A stretch of 14,782 bases of DNA from an uncultured Lacibacter sp. (GCF_946479605.1 NZ_CAMLGT010000068.1:1-14782), one strand, 5' to 3'; shown: positions 1-8,057, counted from the stretch's first letter. Program-made: numbers and translations. Notes: generated by a model from the letters alone, not told the origin.

Positions 1-1002
1 TTGCTGATGGTGGGTGTGGCCTGGCTTAGTTTGTTGTTGTTTGCAATTGTGCCTGCACCTTTTGGTATGCTTTGTTTTCTGATCAATGGATTTACACTCG
101 GTTTTATGTGGGGCGTTGTGTTCAGTTATGTGGAAGGAAGAAGAGCGACGGATTTTATTGGTGTGGTGCTGGCTGTTAGTTTCATTTTTGCAGGCGGCTT
201 TAGCAGAAGCATCGGAAAATGGTTGATGCTTGACTGGGGTGTGAGTGAATACTGGATGCCGTTTGCAACAGCATCATTGTTTGCTGTGCCACTGGTTATT
301 TTTTATGCATTGCTGGAAAAAGCACCTGCGCCGGATGCTGATGATGTGGCTGAACGCACCATTCGTTTACCAATGAATCAAACTGAACGGCAACAGTTCC
401 TGAAAAAATTCAGCGGCGGGGTTGTGGCATTTGTAATCATTTACTTGCTGCTTACCATTATGCGTGAACTGCGTGATAACTACATGGCGAATATGTGGAC
501 GGAGCTTGGCTATGGTGGTAACGCATCGGTATTTGCAAAAACCGAAACCATTACATCGTTGGTTGTGCTGGGGTTGATCGGTATACTGGTATTTGTTCGT
601 AAGAATATGCGTGCCTTCCGGATCATTCATGTGTTGCTGATCATTGGATTTCTGCTAACAGGTATTGCTTCTTTCTGTTTTCGGATGAGCTGGCTTGATG
701 GTGCATTGTGGATGCAGCTTACGGGCCTTGGCTTGTATATTTCTTATGTACTTTTTAATAGTGTGTTTTTTGAACGGTTGCTGGCTTCGTTCAGCATTGC
801 TGGTAATGTGGGCTTTCTAATTTATGTGGCCGATGCCTGGGGGTATCTCGGTAGTATTACAGTAATGCTGACAAAAGAATTTTTGCAACTTCAGTTAAAC
901 TGGGTTGAGTTTTATTCGCAGCTTGTAATAGGCTTTGCAGCTGTGGGTGTGTTTGCCAGTTTGTTTTCACTCATCTATTTTAACCGTAAGTACCGGTCGT
1001 AA
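1..1002 (+). CDS. DUF5690 family multi-pass membrane protein (5' end missing)
   Basis: This is the C-terminal 333 codons of a strongly hydrophobic protein whose reading frame is open to the window edge. The TTG at base 1 is very unlikely to be the real start, because family members as I recall them run to about 420-440 residues. About eight hydrophobic segments alternate with short charged loops, as in an MFS-like permease. The most recognisable stretch is around residues 153-180, with RELRDNYMANMW followed by TELGYGG. This resembles the R-D-F-R-D-N-F motif I associate with DUF5690 proteins of Bacteroidota. Substrate and function are unknown; the transporter-like topology is the only functional hint. 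An ABC exporter follows 55 bases downstream on the same strand and may be co-transcribed. The family call is from memory and moderately confident; that it is an integral inner-membrane protein is very likely. Confidence 0.75.
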   Translation: MLMVGVAWLSLLLFAIVPAPFGMLCFLINGFTLGFMWGVVFSYVEGRRATDFIGVVLAVSFIFAGGFSRSIGKWLMLDWGVSEYWMPFATASLFAVPLVIFYALLEKAPAPDADDVAERTIRLPMNQTERQQFLKKFSGGVVAFVIIYLLLTIMRELRDNYMANMWTELGYGGNASVFAKTETITSLVVLGLIGILVFVRKNMRAFRIIHVLLIIGFLLTGIASFCFRMSWLDGALWMQLTGLGLYISYVLFNSVFFERLLASFSIAGNVGFLIYVADAWGYLGSITVMLTKEFLQLQLNWVEFYSQLVIGFAAVGVFASLFSLIYFNRKYRS

Positions 1003-1057
1003 GTTTGCCATTCATCCTTTTTAGCTTCCGGTCAGTAGCCACGGTTGTGGTTGCAAA

Positions 1058-2884
1058 ATGAAAGCATTTAACTTTGGCTTTAAATCAGTAAAAGGCTTGG
1101 CAAAGAAAGAAGGGAAAAAACAAGTGTTCGATTTCCGGTTACTCAGCAGGATCATACGCATTGCATCGCCATACAGAAGAAGGTTGAACAGTTCTATTAT
1201 TCTTGCAATTGTGTTGGCAGTAATAGCTCCCATCCGTCCATGGCTGATCAATACCACGGTGAATGATTATATTCAGCATAACATGGCTGAAATGGTGATC
1301 CGCATAACTGTTTACCAGATATTGCTGATCATTATTGAAACTGTTCTCCGGTTTTTCTTTTCTTATTACACTGCATGGCTGGGGCAAACTGTAGTGCGTG
1401 ATCTGCGGGTGAATGTGTTTAAGAAAATACTTGGTCTTAATCTCCGCCAGTTCGATCAAACACCTATCGGCACATTAACCACACGAACTGTAAATGATAT
1501 TGAAACCATCAGTGATGTTTTTGCTGAAGGGTTTATTCCCATCCTCGCTGATTTTCTCACCATCATCGCCGTGTTGTTCACCATGTTTTATATCAATCCG
1601 CTGTTAACGCTGGTGTGTTTAATTCCCTTTCCTTTCCTTATTCTTGCTACGTATTATTTTAAAGAAAGTGTGAACAAAAGTTTCCATCGTGTGCGTAATG
1701 CGGTGGCTGCACTAAATGCGTTTGTGCAGGAACATATACAGGGTATGCAGGTAGTGCAGGCGTTTGCGGTAGAAGAGAAAGAATTCAACAAGTTCAATAA
1801 GATCAACAAAGACCACCGTAATGCAAATATCCAGGCCATTTTTGCTTACTCCGTTTTTTTTCCGGTAGTAGAGATCATACTTGCCGTATCGTTGGGCTTG
1901 CTGGTTTGGTTTGGAGCAGGGCAAGCTGTTTCCGGCACAGAAAAAGAAGCTGCAAAGATGGCGGGCGAGATCATGGCGTTTATCCTTTTATTGAATATGC
2001 TTTTCAGACCATTGCGGTTTATTGCAGATAAATTCAATGTATTGCAAATGGGTATGGTTGCCAGTGAGCGTGTGTTTAAAGTGTTGGATAATACAGATGA
2101 AATTGCGGAGTCTTTGCCTGATGCACACCGGCCAACAGGTACGGTGCCCGGAAAAATTGAGTTCGATAAAGTATGGTTTGCTTATAATGATGAGAATTGG
2201 GTGCTGAAGGACATCAGCTTTACGGCCAATCCAGGTGAAACCATTGCCATTGTTGGGCATACAGGAAGTGGTAAAACGTCCATCATTAGTTTACTGAACA
2301 GGCTTTACCATATACAAAAGGGAAAAATTCAGCTGGATGATGTAAACATTGAGCACTATGAGTTGGATGCTTTGCGTAGTAAAATAGGTGTGGTACTGCA
2401 GGATGTATTCCTGTTTGCCGGCACTATTACAGATAATGTTACGCTCCGCAATGAATCCATCAGTAAAGAGCAGGTGGTGGAAGCGGCTAAGCTCATTGGC
2501 CTGCACGATTTTATTATGCGCCTTCCCGGCAACTATGATTTTAATGTGATGGAACGTGGTGCTACTATGAGCCAGGGCCAGCGCCAGTTGCTGAGTTTTA
2601 TACGGGCCATTTTATTTAACCCATCGGTATTGATATTAGATGAAGCTACTTCAGCTGTTGATACAGAAACCGAGCAAATGATCCAGCACGCCATTGATAA
2701 GTTAATTGAAGGCCGCACATCTATTGTCATCGCTCACCGCCTCTCCACTATCCGCAAGGCAGATAAGATCATTGTACTGGACAAAGGTGAAATAAAGGAA
2801 GTTGGCTCACACGAAGAATTGCTGATGCAGGGCGGCTATTATGCCAAGCTCCACGAAATGCAGTTTTCAAAAGCCATTGTGTAG
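1058..2884 (+). CDS. ABC exporter, fused permease and ATPase (MsbA/lipid A exporter type)
   Basis: A complete 608-residue half-transporter with an N-terminal six-helix membrane domain (about residues 45-330) and a C-terminal nucleotide-binding domain (about 365-605). It would work as a dimer in the inner membrane, using ATP to export a lipid, peptide or drug. Visible motifs are Walker A GHTGSGKTS (400-408), a Q-loop in VVLQDVFLF, the signature MSQGQ (504-508), Walker B LILDEATSAVD with D528 and catalytic E529, and the switch histidine in IAHRLS (H560). The signature departs from LSGGQ, having Gln at the first Gly, but all catalytic residues are present, so the protein should be active. The length is normal for a fused exporter. 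ATG 1058 is the only good start; there is no clear Shine-Dalgarno and a small hairpin (about 1037-1052) lies just before it. The substrate cannot be told from the sequence, so no symbol is given. Confidence 0.93.
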   Translation: MKAFNFGFKSVKGLAKKEGKKQVFDFRLLSRIIRIASPYRRRLNSSIILAIVLAVIAPIRPWLINTTVNDYIQHNMAEMVIRITVYQILLIIIETVLRFFFSYYTAWLGQTVVRDLRVNVFKKILGLNLRQFDQTPIGTLTTRTVNDIETISDVFAEGFIPILADFLTIIAVLFTMFYINPLLTLVCLIPFPFLILATYYFKESVNKSFHRVRNAVAALNAFVQEHIQGMQVVQAFAVEEKEFNKFNKINKDHRNANIQAIFAYSVFFPVVEIILAVSLGLLVWFGAGQAVSGTEKEAAKMAGEIMAFILLLNMLFRPLRFIADKFNVLQMGMVASERVFKVLDNTDEIAESLPDAHRPTGTVPGKIEFDKVWFAYNDENWVLKDISFTANPGETIAIVGHTGSGKTSIISLLNRLYHIQKGKIQLDDVNIEHYELDALRSKIGVVLQDVFLFAGTITDNVTLRNESISKEQVVEAAKLIGLHDFIMRLPGNYDFNVMERGATMSQGQRQLLSFIRAILFNPSVLILDEATSAVDTETEQMIQHAIDKLIEGRTSIVIAHRLSTIRKADKIIVLDKGEIKEVGSHEELLMQGGYYAKLHEMQFSKAIV

Positions 2885-2908
2885 GCAAAGCGGGAGATAT
2901 TAGTTAAA

Positions 2909-3121
2909 TTGCAGGTAGTGGAAAGAAAAAAGTACGATAGTAATTCTGAGCTTTCAATACTCAACGAAACCTTCATTCCTTATTCACGACAGGAAGAGTA
3001 TGAAACAGCTAAACGCCGTGAAGCTATCCTCATGACCGATGAGGAAAAGTTTAAATTATTTTGCCAGATGTTGAAAAGAGGCATTATGTTTAAAAGGGCT
3101 GTCATTACACACAAAAAGTAA
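2909..3121 (+). CDS. small hypothetical protein paired with a nucleotidyltransferase
   Basis: A 70-residue, highly charged, soluble protein with no signal peptide or membrane segment. The N-terminal half (IPYSRQEEYETAKR) is polar. The C-terminal half (residues about 42-69, MTDEEKFKLFCQML followed by KRAVITHKK) looks like a short amphipathic helix pair with a basic end. The start is uncertain: TTG at 2909 and GTG at 2918 are both in frame, and a purine-rich GGGAG lies at about 2892-2896. It ends 17 bases before the nucleotidyltransferase gene, so the two are almost certainly co-transcribed. I recall small proteins with an M-T-x-E-x-K-F/L helix encoded immediately before small nucleotidyltransferase-fold proteins in several phyla, which would make this the partner or antitoxin-like member. 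That role is inference; no catalytic residues are recognisable. Confidence 0.7.
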   Translation: MQVVERKKYDSNSELSILNETFIPYSRQEEYETAKRREAILMTDEEKFKLFCQMLKRGIMFKRAVITHKK

Positions 3122-3138
3122 TTTTTCAAAAGCTACTT

Positions 3139-3636
3139 ATGGATATAATGGACGAAAGTTTACTTGAGTTCTGGCAGGTGCTGAATAATAATCAGGTTTT
3201 ATATATCATGGTAGGCGGCCTATCTGTAAACTTTAATGGCCACAACAGAGTTACAGACGATCTCGATATCTGGATCAAGGATACCTTGGATAACCGCAAA
3301 CGACTCAGAAAATCATTTCAGGATCTTGGTTATGGGGATTTTTTATCATTCGAAACAACACAGTTTATTCCCGGTTGGTCGCAGTTTTATGTAGGCCCCG
3401 GAATAGTATTAGATATAATGACTAGTATGAAAGGGCTGGAGGAATATAGTTTTGATGATTGCTACGAAAAAGCCTCGGTTGCCGCAATTGACGAGGTGAA
3501 AGTGCCTTTTTTGCATATCAACCACCTATTGCGAAATAAAAGAGCTGTGGCTCGACCAAAGGATCTTGATGATATACGTGAACTCGAAAAAATCAAAGCC
3601 GAACGCATCAAAATGGGGCTCGATCAGCCTGAATAA
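3139..3636 (+). CDS. minimal nucleotidyltransferase-fold protein (DUF6036/AbiEii-like)
   Basis: A 165-residue protein with the hallmarks of a stand-alone nucleotidyltransferase domain: VGGLSVNFNGHNR (25-37) containing the Gly-Gly substrate-binding turn, then TDDLDIWI with the metal-binding pair D41 and D43, and a probable third carboxylate D92 in VLDIM. The C-terminal KRAVARPKDLDDIREL segment (135-149) matches the conserved R-P-K-D-x-x-D tail of small DUF6036/AbiEii-type relatives. Such proteins transfer a nucleotide to a target such as tRNA or protein, and some act as toxins; the target here is unknown. There is no HEPN-domain neighbour, so it is not an MNT-HEPN pair. The gene is preceded by the 70-residue gene with a 17-base gap. 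ATG 3139 is chosen, but ATG 3148 (Met4) is equally possible. The fold is well supported; the toxin role is inference. Confidence 0.85.
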   Translation: MDIMDESLLEFWQVLNNNQVLYIMVGGLSVNFNGHNRVTDDLDIWIKDTLDNRKRLRKSFQDLGYGDFLSFETTQFIPGWSQFYVGPGIVLDIMTSMKGLEEYSFDDCYEKASVAAIDEVKVPFLHINHLLRNKRAVARPKDLDDIRELEKIKAERIKMGLDQPE

Positions 3637-3687
3637 CTTTTTTCAGTATTCCTTTCAATAGAACCCCCAATTTCACCCGCCACTCCT

Positions 3688-3695
3688 TATCTTTG
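3688..3695 (+). promoter_or_regulatory. -7 promoter element of the atp operon
   Basis: TATCTTTG matches the Bacteroidota -7 consensus TAnnTTTG exactly and lies 20 bases before the atpB start codon, implying a leader of about 15 bases. No convincing TTG/TTTG -33 element is visible 17-23 bases upstream, so the call rests on the -7 match and its position in the 79-base gap before atpB. Confidence 0.6.
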
Positions 3696-3715
3696 CGCCA
3701 AATTTCAGGAAACGT

Positions 3716-4855
3716 ATGGCGGGCAAAAACTTCAAATCCTTACTGGTAGCGGCTTTCAGCTTAGGTATGATGTTTTTTTATAATTCAAGCGTTGCGCAGG
3801 ACACTGTGCATCACAAGACAGAAGAACATGGTGGCGGTACTGCTGCACATGCCGAAGAAGGTAAGTTTGATGTAACCAAAACCATCTTAGAGCATATTAA
3901 GGACGATCATAGCTGGCATTTGTGGGGTCATACTTCACTTCCCCTGCCTGTAATTCTTTATTCTGATAAAGGTCTTGAAGTGTTTTCTTCAGCGAACCTG
4001 GTAGATGAGCACCATGCCCCGGCTGCTTACCAAGGCAACTATCTTTATAAAACAGTTGAAGGCAAGATCAAAGTAGTGAATGCCGATGGTTCAATTGATG
4101 AAGCGGCTACAAAAAATGTGTGGGATTTTTCCATTACCAAAAACGTTGCATCGCTGCTGTTTACAGTAGTTGTTCTCCTGCTTATCTTTTTGAGTGTAGC
4201 AAATGCATACAAGCGCCACGGTGTTAAATCTGCACCAAAGGGTTTTCAATCATTTATGGAACCGCTGATCCTGTTTGTGCGTGATGATATTGCAAAGCCA
4301 AACATCGGTCACAAGTATGCCAAGTACATGCCCTTCTTATTAACGGTATTTTTCCTTATCTGGATCAACAATATTTTAGGTTTGGTGCCTTTCTTCCCCG
4401 GTGGTGCAAACGTGAGTGGTAACATTGCTTTTACTATGACACTGGCTGTGTTCACTTTCATTCTTGTAAACATCAACGGTAATAAAGATTACTGGAAACA
4501 CATTTTCTGGATGCCTGGTATGCCGGTAGCCATGAAGATCTTCCTTGCACCAATTGAATTACTGGGTGTGTTTACCAAACCTATTTCTTTGATGATACGA
4601 TTATTTGCCAACATTACTGCAGGTCACATCCTGGTATTAAGCTTAATCTGTCTCATCTTTATTTTTAAATCGGTATTTGCTGCAACAATTGCGGTGCCGT
4701 TTGCAATCTTCATCAGCCTTATTGAATTGCTGGTGGCGTTCCTGCAGGCGTTCATCTTTACCATGCTTGCAGCCATGTATATCGGAATGGCAATTGAGGA
4801 ACATCATCATCACGATGATCATGAACCTCATTACCACGAACCTGAAGTAGCGTAA
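3716..4855 (+). CDS. atpB: ATP synthase Fo subunit a
   Basis: Subunit a forms the two half-channels that carry ions to and from the rotating c-ring in the inner membrane. The essential arginine is R295 in the conserved LMIRLFANITAGH motif, and the helices around it (about residues 265-360) are typical. At 379 residues it is much longer than E. coli subunit a (271). The extra length is N-terminal: a signal peptide (hydrophobic core about 9-22, likely cleavage after SVA at 27) and a periplasmic segment of roughly 115 residues before the first Fo helix at about 144. Histidine-rich stretches occur after the signal peptide (31-45) and at the C-terminus (H363-366, H369, H372, H374). It is the first gene of atpBEFHA. 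No atpI or atpZ lies upstream; the nucleotidyltransferase gene occupies that place. Confidence 0.97.
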   Translation: MAGKNFKSLLVAAFSLGMMFFYNSSVAQDTVHHKTEEHGGGTAAHAEEGKFDVTKTILEHIKDDHSWHLWGHTSLPLPVILYSDKGLEVFSSANLVDEHHAPAAYQGNYLYKTVEGKIKVVNADGSIDEAATKNVWDFSITKNVASLLFTVVVLLLIFLSVANAYKRHGVKSAPKGFQSFMEPLILFVRDDIAKPNIGHKYAKYMPFLLTVFFLIWINNILGLVPFFPGGANVSGNIAFTMTLAVFTFILVNINGNKDYWKHIFWMPGMPVAMKIFLAPIELLGVFTKPISLMIRLFANITAGHILVLSLICLIFIFKSVFAATIAVPFAIFISLIELLVAFLQAFIFTMLAAMYIGMAIEEHHHHDDHEPHYHEPEVA

Positions 4856-5101
<246 letters not shown>

Positions 5102-5114
5102 TCCATCAAAACTT

Positions 5115-5151
5115 AATACAGGCTCAAAACACAGGGTGGCGAGCCTGTATT
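5115..5151 (+). promoter_or_regulatory. perfect 11-bp stem-loop between atpE and atpF
   Basis: AATACAGGCTC (5115-5125) and GAGCCTGTATT (5141-5151) are perfect inverted repeats around a 15-base loop, starting 13 bases after the atpE stop. No U-run follows directly (the nearest T-run begins at about 5167), so it is not a standard terminator. It is more likely an mRNA processing or 3'-end stabilising element, or a partial attenuator, that keeps atpE message in excess of atpF. The structure is seen directly; the role is inference. Confidence 0.7.
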
Positions 5152-5199
5152 CTCTACATTGTACAGTTTTTTTGATTAGTATTTTATTAAATAAACGAT

Positions 5200-5709
5200 A
5201 TGTTTTTAGAAATTAATCCTTTGGTACTTCCCGACATTGGGCTGGTTTTTTGGAGTTCAATTGCTTTCCTTATTTTATTATTTGTATTAGGAAAGTTTGC
5301 ATGGAAACCTATCATGAAAGGTATCAGCGAACGTGAAGCTGGTATTGCTGAAGCTATTTCTTCTGCTGAAAAAGTAAAAGCAGAAATGGCGCAGTTGAAA
5401 AACGAAAACGAAGCGTTGCTGGCAAAAGCACGTGAAGAGCGTGCACAATTGCTGAAAGAAGCACGTGAAACAAAGGATAAGATTATCAACGAAGCAAAAG
5501 AGCAGGCAAAAGCTGAAGCAAATAAAATTATTATTGAAGCACAAGCTGCCATTAATCACCAGAAACTGGCTGCGTTAACAGAAGTAAAGAACCAGGTTGG
5601 TAACTTGGTAATTGAAGTGAGTGAAAAAGTTTTGCGTCGTGAGCTTGGCAACAAAGCCGATCAGGAAGCATACATCAACACATTGGCAAACGAAATCAAA
5701 TTGAACTAA
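5200..5709 (+). CDS. atpF: ATP synthase Fo subunit b
   Basis: Subunit b is the peripheral stalk that holds F1 against Fo. The 169-residue protein (156 in E. coli) has one N-terminal transmembrane helix (about residues 13-32, LVFWSSIAFLILLFVLGK), the typical FAWKPI sequence at its cytoplasmic end, and then a long Lys/Glu/Ala-rich coiled coil (about 42-135) that dimerises. The C-terminal part (about 136-169), with VSEKVLRREL, is the delta-binding end. The start ATG 5200 sits after an AT-rich stretch with no strong Shine-Dalgarno, as usual in this phylum. The gene lies between atpE and atpH, with an unusually long spacer on each side for this operon (98 and 76 bases). Confidence 0.96.
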   Translation: MFLEINPLVLPDIGLVFWSSIAFLILLFVLGKFAWKPIMKGISEREAGIAEAISSAEKVKAEMAQLKNENEALLAKAREERAQLLKEARETKDKIINEAKEQAKAEANKIIIEAQAAINHQKLAALTEVKNQVGNLVIEVSEKVLRRELGNKADQEAYINTLANEIKLN

Positions 5710-5727
5710 GAAAAAAGGTGAAAGGAA

Positions 5728-5758
5728 AAAGGTTTACGGCGTAAGGCCTTATACCTTT
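5728..5758. repeat. palindromic spacer between atpF and atpH
   Basis: The 76-base spacer has a purine-rich run (GGTGAAAGGAAAAAGG, 5717-5732), then AAAGGT (5728-5733) complementary to ACCTTT (5753-5758). Between them is a perfect 10-base palindrome TAAGGCCTTA (5742-5751). It resembles degenerate GTGAAAGG/TTTACGG-type intergenic repeats that I recall from Bacteroidota genomes. Only one copy is in this window, so its being a dispersed repeat is inference. Confidence 0.4.
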
Positions 5759-5785
5759 AACCATACATCTTCAACCATAACGAAT

Positions 5786-6349
5786 ATGCAGAATCCCCGT
5801 CTCGCAACACGCTATGCAAAATCACTGGTCGTGCTCGCACAGGAGCAAAACCAGCTTGATACGGTGCATGCGGATATGAAGTATCTGCAGGCTGTGTGTA
5901 AGCAAAGCCGTGAGTTAACGAATTTGCTTCGCAGCCCTGTTATCCAAAGCGATAAAAAAAGCAGTATTGTGAAAGAAGTTTTAGGCAATAAGGTAAGTGT
6001 GCTGTCGGCTGCTTTTATCAACCTGCTTATTCAGAAAGGCCGTGAAAGCAACCTTCCTGAAATTGCTGCTGCAGTGGTGGAGCAATACAACGAGATCAAA
6101 AATATCCATCGTGTAAAGCTGGTAACAGCTACGCCTGCAAGTGAAGAGCTGAAGCAGGCCATCATTAAGAAAGTGAAGGCTGATGCTGCTTTGCAGAATG
6201 TGGAACTGGAAACAGAAGTGAACGATGCCATCATTGGCGGTTTCCAGCTTGAATACAAAGGCAACCTTGTGGATGCAAGTATTGCACGTGACCTGCGTGA
6301 TATCCAAACTCAATTCCAGAAGAACACTTATATACGTAACATCCGATAA
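5786..6349 (+). CDS. atpH: ATP synthase F1 subunit delta
   Basis: Delta (OSCP) sits on top of the alpha3-beta3 head and ties it to the b-stalk. The 187-residue protein (177 in E. coli) begins with the usual RLATRYAKSL helix (about 4-13) of the six-helix alpha-binding N-terminal domain. It ends with the conserved C-terminal pattern IIGGFQLEYKGNLVDASI (about 149-166) before a final helix. It has no catalytic residues, as expected. Its position between atpF and atpA is the standard order, with 24 bases to atpA, and it is co-transcribed with them. ATG 5786 is the natural start, since the conserved helix begins at residue 4. The sequence shows nothing unusual apart from the palindromic spacer before it. 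Confidence 0.96.
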   Translation: MQNPRLATRYAKSLVVLAQEQNQLDTVHADMKYLQAVCKQSRELTNLLRSPVIQSDKKSSIVKEVLGNKVSVLSAAFINLLIQKGRESNLPEIAAAVVEQYNEIKNIHRVKLVTATPASEELKQAIIKKVKADAALQNVELETEVNDAIIGGFQLEYKGNLVDASIARDLRDIQTQFQKNTYIRNIR

Positions 6350-6373
6350 CAAAACTTTTTAAAATAAAGCGTC

Positions 6374-7954
6374 ATGGCAGATATTAAACCAGATGAAATT
6401 TCGGCGATACTTCGCCAGCAGTTAAGCAACTTCAACGTAGGTGCTGACCTGGAAGAAGTAGGCACAGTATTACAAGCGGGCGACGGTATTGCCCGTGTTT
6501 ATGGATTGAACAATGTTCGCTATGGTGAACTTGTTGAATTTGAAAACGGCGTACGTGCCATTGCCCTGAACCTTGAAGAAGATAACGTGGGTGTGGTAAT
6601 GATGGGTGAAGGAAAAGGAATTAAAGAAGGTTCAAAAGTTCGTCGTACTTCACAAATCGCTTCTATTAAAGTGGGTGAAGGCATGAGCGGTCGTGTTATC
6701 AACGTATTGGGCGAACCAATCGATGGTAAAGGACCTATCACCGGTGAATTATATGAAATGCCATTGGAGCGTAAAGCACCTGGTGTAATTTTCCGTGAGC
6801 CGGTAAAAGAACCTCTGCAAACAGGTATCAAAGCCATCGATGCTATGATTCCTATCGGTCGTGGTCAGCGTGAGTTGATCATTGGTGATCGCCAGACAGG
6901 TAAAACTGCCATTGCAATTGATACCATCATCAACCAGAAAGAATTCTTTGATGCTGGTAAACCAGTATACTGTATTTATGTAGCGATCGGTCAGAAAGCT
7001 TCTACCATTGCCGGTGTGATGAAAACATTGGAAGATAATGGTGCTATGAAGTACACTACCATCGTTGCAGCTTCTGCAAGTGATCCGGCCCCTCAGCAGT
7101 TCTATGCTCCTTATGCGGGTGCTGCGTTGGGTGAATACTTCCGTGATACCGGACGTCCTGCATTGATCATTTATGATGATCTTTCGAAACAGGCGGTAGC
7201 TTACCGTGAAGTATCATTGTTGTTAAAGCGTCCTCCTGGTCGTGAAGCATACCCTGGTGACGTATTCTACCTGCATAGCCGTTTGCTTGAGCGTGCTGCG
7301 AAAGTGATCAACGATGATAAGGTTGCAAAGAACATGAACGATGTTCCTGACAGCATTAAACATTTAGTGAAAGGTGGTGGTTCATTAACTGCATTACCGA
7401 TCATTGAAACACAAGCAGGTGATGTATCTGCCTATATCCCTACAAACGTGATCTCGATCACTGACGGCCAGATTTTCCTTGAATCAAACTTGTTTAACGC
7501 AGGTATCCGTCCAGCCATCAACGTAGGTATCTCTGTAAGCCGTGTGGGTGGTAATGCGCAGATCAAGTCAATGAAGAAAGTAGCTGGTACATTGAAACTT
7601 GACCAGGCTCTTTACCGTGAGCTGGAAGCGTTCTCTAAGTTTGGTGGTGATATGGATGCTGCTACTAAAGCTGTAATTGACAAAGGTGCACGTAACGTGG
7701 AAATCCTGAAACAAGCTCAATACACTCCATACGCTGTAGAAAAGCAAATTGCGATTATCTACCTTGGTACAAACGGTTTATTGAACACAGTTCCTGTGCG
7801 TAAGGTGAAAGAATTTGAAGAACATTTCTTACTGGAAATGGAAAACAAATTACCTGATGTATTGGCTGAGTTTAAGAAAGGTGCTTTACCGGAAGATGGC
7901 ATTAAGAAAATGGTGGAACTGGCAAATGGTTTAGTAGCACAGTACAAAGCATAA
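6374..7954 (+). CDS. atpA: ATP synthase F1 subunit alpha
   Basis: The non-catalytic nucleotide-binding subunit of the F1 head. The 526-residue protein (513 in E. coli) has the N-terminal beta-barrel (about 1-100), the nucleotide-binding domain with P-loop GDRQTGKT (171-178), and the C-terminal helical domain. The arginine finger that reaches into the beta-subunit site is R390 in [10 protein letters not shown]. No key residue is missing. It is the last gene of the operon here: a strong hairpin terminator starts 23 bases after the stop, and the next gene is convergent. The gamma gene (atpG), usually found directly after atpA, is therefore absent from this locus, and the beta and epsilon genes (atpD, atpC) are also not in the window. 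Codon use is regular and highly biased, as expected for an abundant protein. Confidence 0.98.
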   Translation: MADIKPDEISAILRQQLSNFNVGADLEEVGTVLQAGDGIARVYGLNNVRYGELVEFENGVRAIALNLEEDNVGVVMMGEGKGIKEGSKVRRTSQIASIKVGEGMSGRVINVLGEPIDGKGPITGELYEMPLERKAPGVIFREPVKEPLQTGIKAIDAMIPIGRGQRELIIGDRQTGKTAIAIDTIINQKEFFDAGKPVYCIYVAIGQKASTIAGVMKTLEDNGAMKYTTIVAASASDPAPQQFYAPYAGAALGEYFRDTGRPALIIYDDLSKQAVAYREVSLLLKRPPGREAYPGDVFYLHSRLLERAAKVINDDKVAKNMNDVPDSIKHLVKGGGSLTALPIIETQAGDVSAYIPTNVISITDGQIFLESNLFNAGIRPAINVGISVSRVGGNAQIKSMKKVAGTLKLDQALYRELEAFSKFGGDMDAATKAVIDKGARNVEILKQAQYTPYAVEKQIAIIYLGTNGLLNTVPVRKVKEFEEHFLLEMENKLPDVLAEFKKGALPEDGIKKMVELANGLVAQYKA

Positions 7955-7977
7955 GTTTAAAGAAAGAAGTGAAATAG

Positions 7978-8004
7978 AAAAGGGAGTCGAAAGACTCCCT
8001 TTTT
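7978..8004 (+). terminator. intrinsic terminator after atpA
   Basis: AAAAGGGAGTC (7978-7988) pairs perfectly with GACTCCCTTTT (7993-8003) around a stable GAAA tetraloop, and the T-run extends to 8004. It ends the atp operon. The A-run on the 5' side gives a short U-run on the other strand, so it may also stop transcripts of the convergent lipoprotein gene. Confidence 0.93.
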
Positions 8005-8057
8005 CATTAGTGTTTGGTTAGCATTTGAGTTGACATGTTTAGGCAGTAACTAGCAGG

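Noticed and set aside
2909..3636. MNT-HEPN toxin-antitoxin system
   Set aside because: The small partner is too short for a HEPN domain and lacks the R-x4-6-H motif, so this named system does not fit.
5115..5175. Hairpin after atpE as a full intrinsic terminator
   Set aside because: The T-run begins about 15 bases after the stem and the rest of the atp operon continues downstream, so full termination is unlikely.
5187..5552. 121-codon antisense ORF across atpF
   Set aside because: It is an artefact of the Lys/Glu/Ala-rich coiled-coil codons of atpF read backwards, giving a Ser/Ala/Phe-rich product with no recognisable features.
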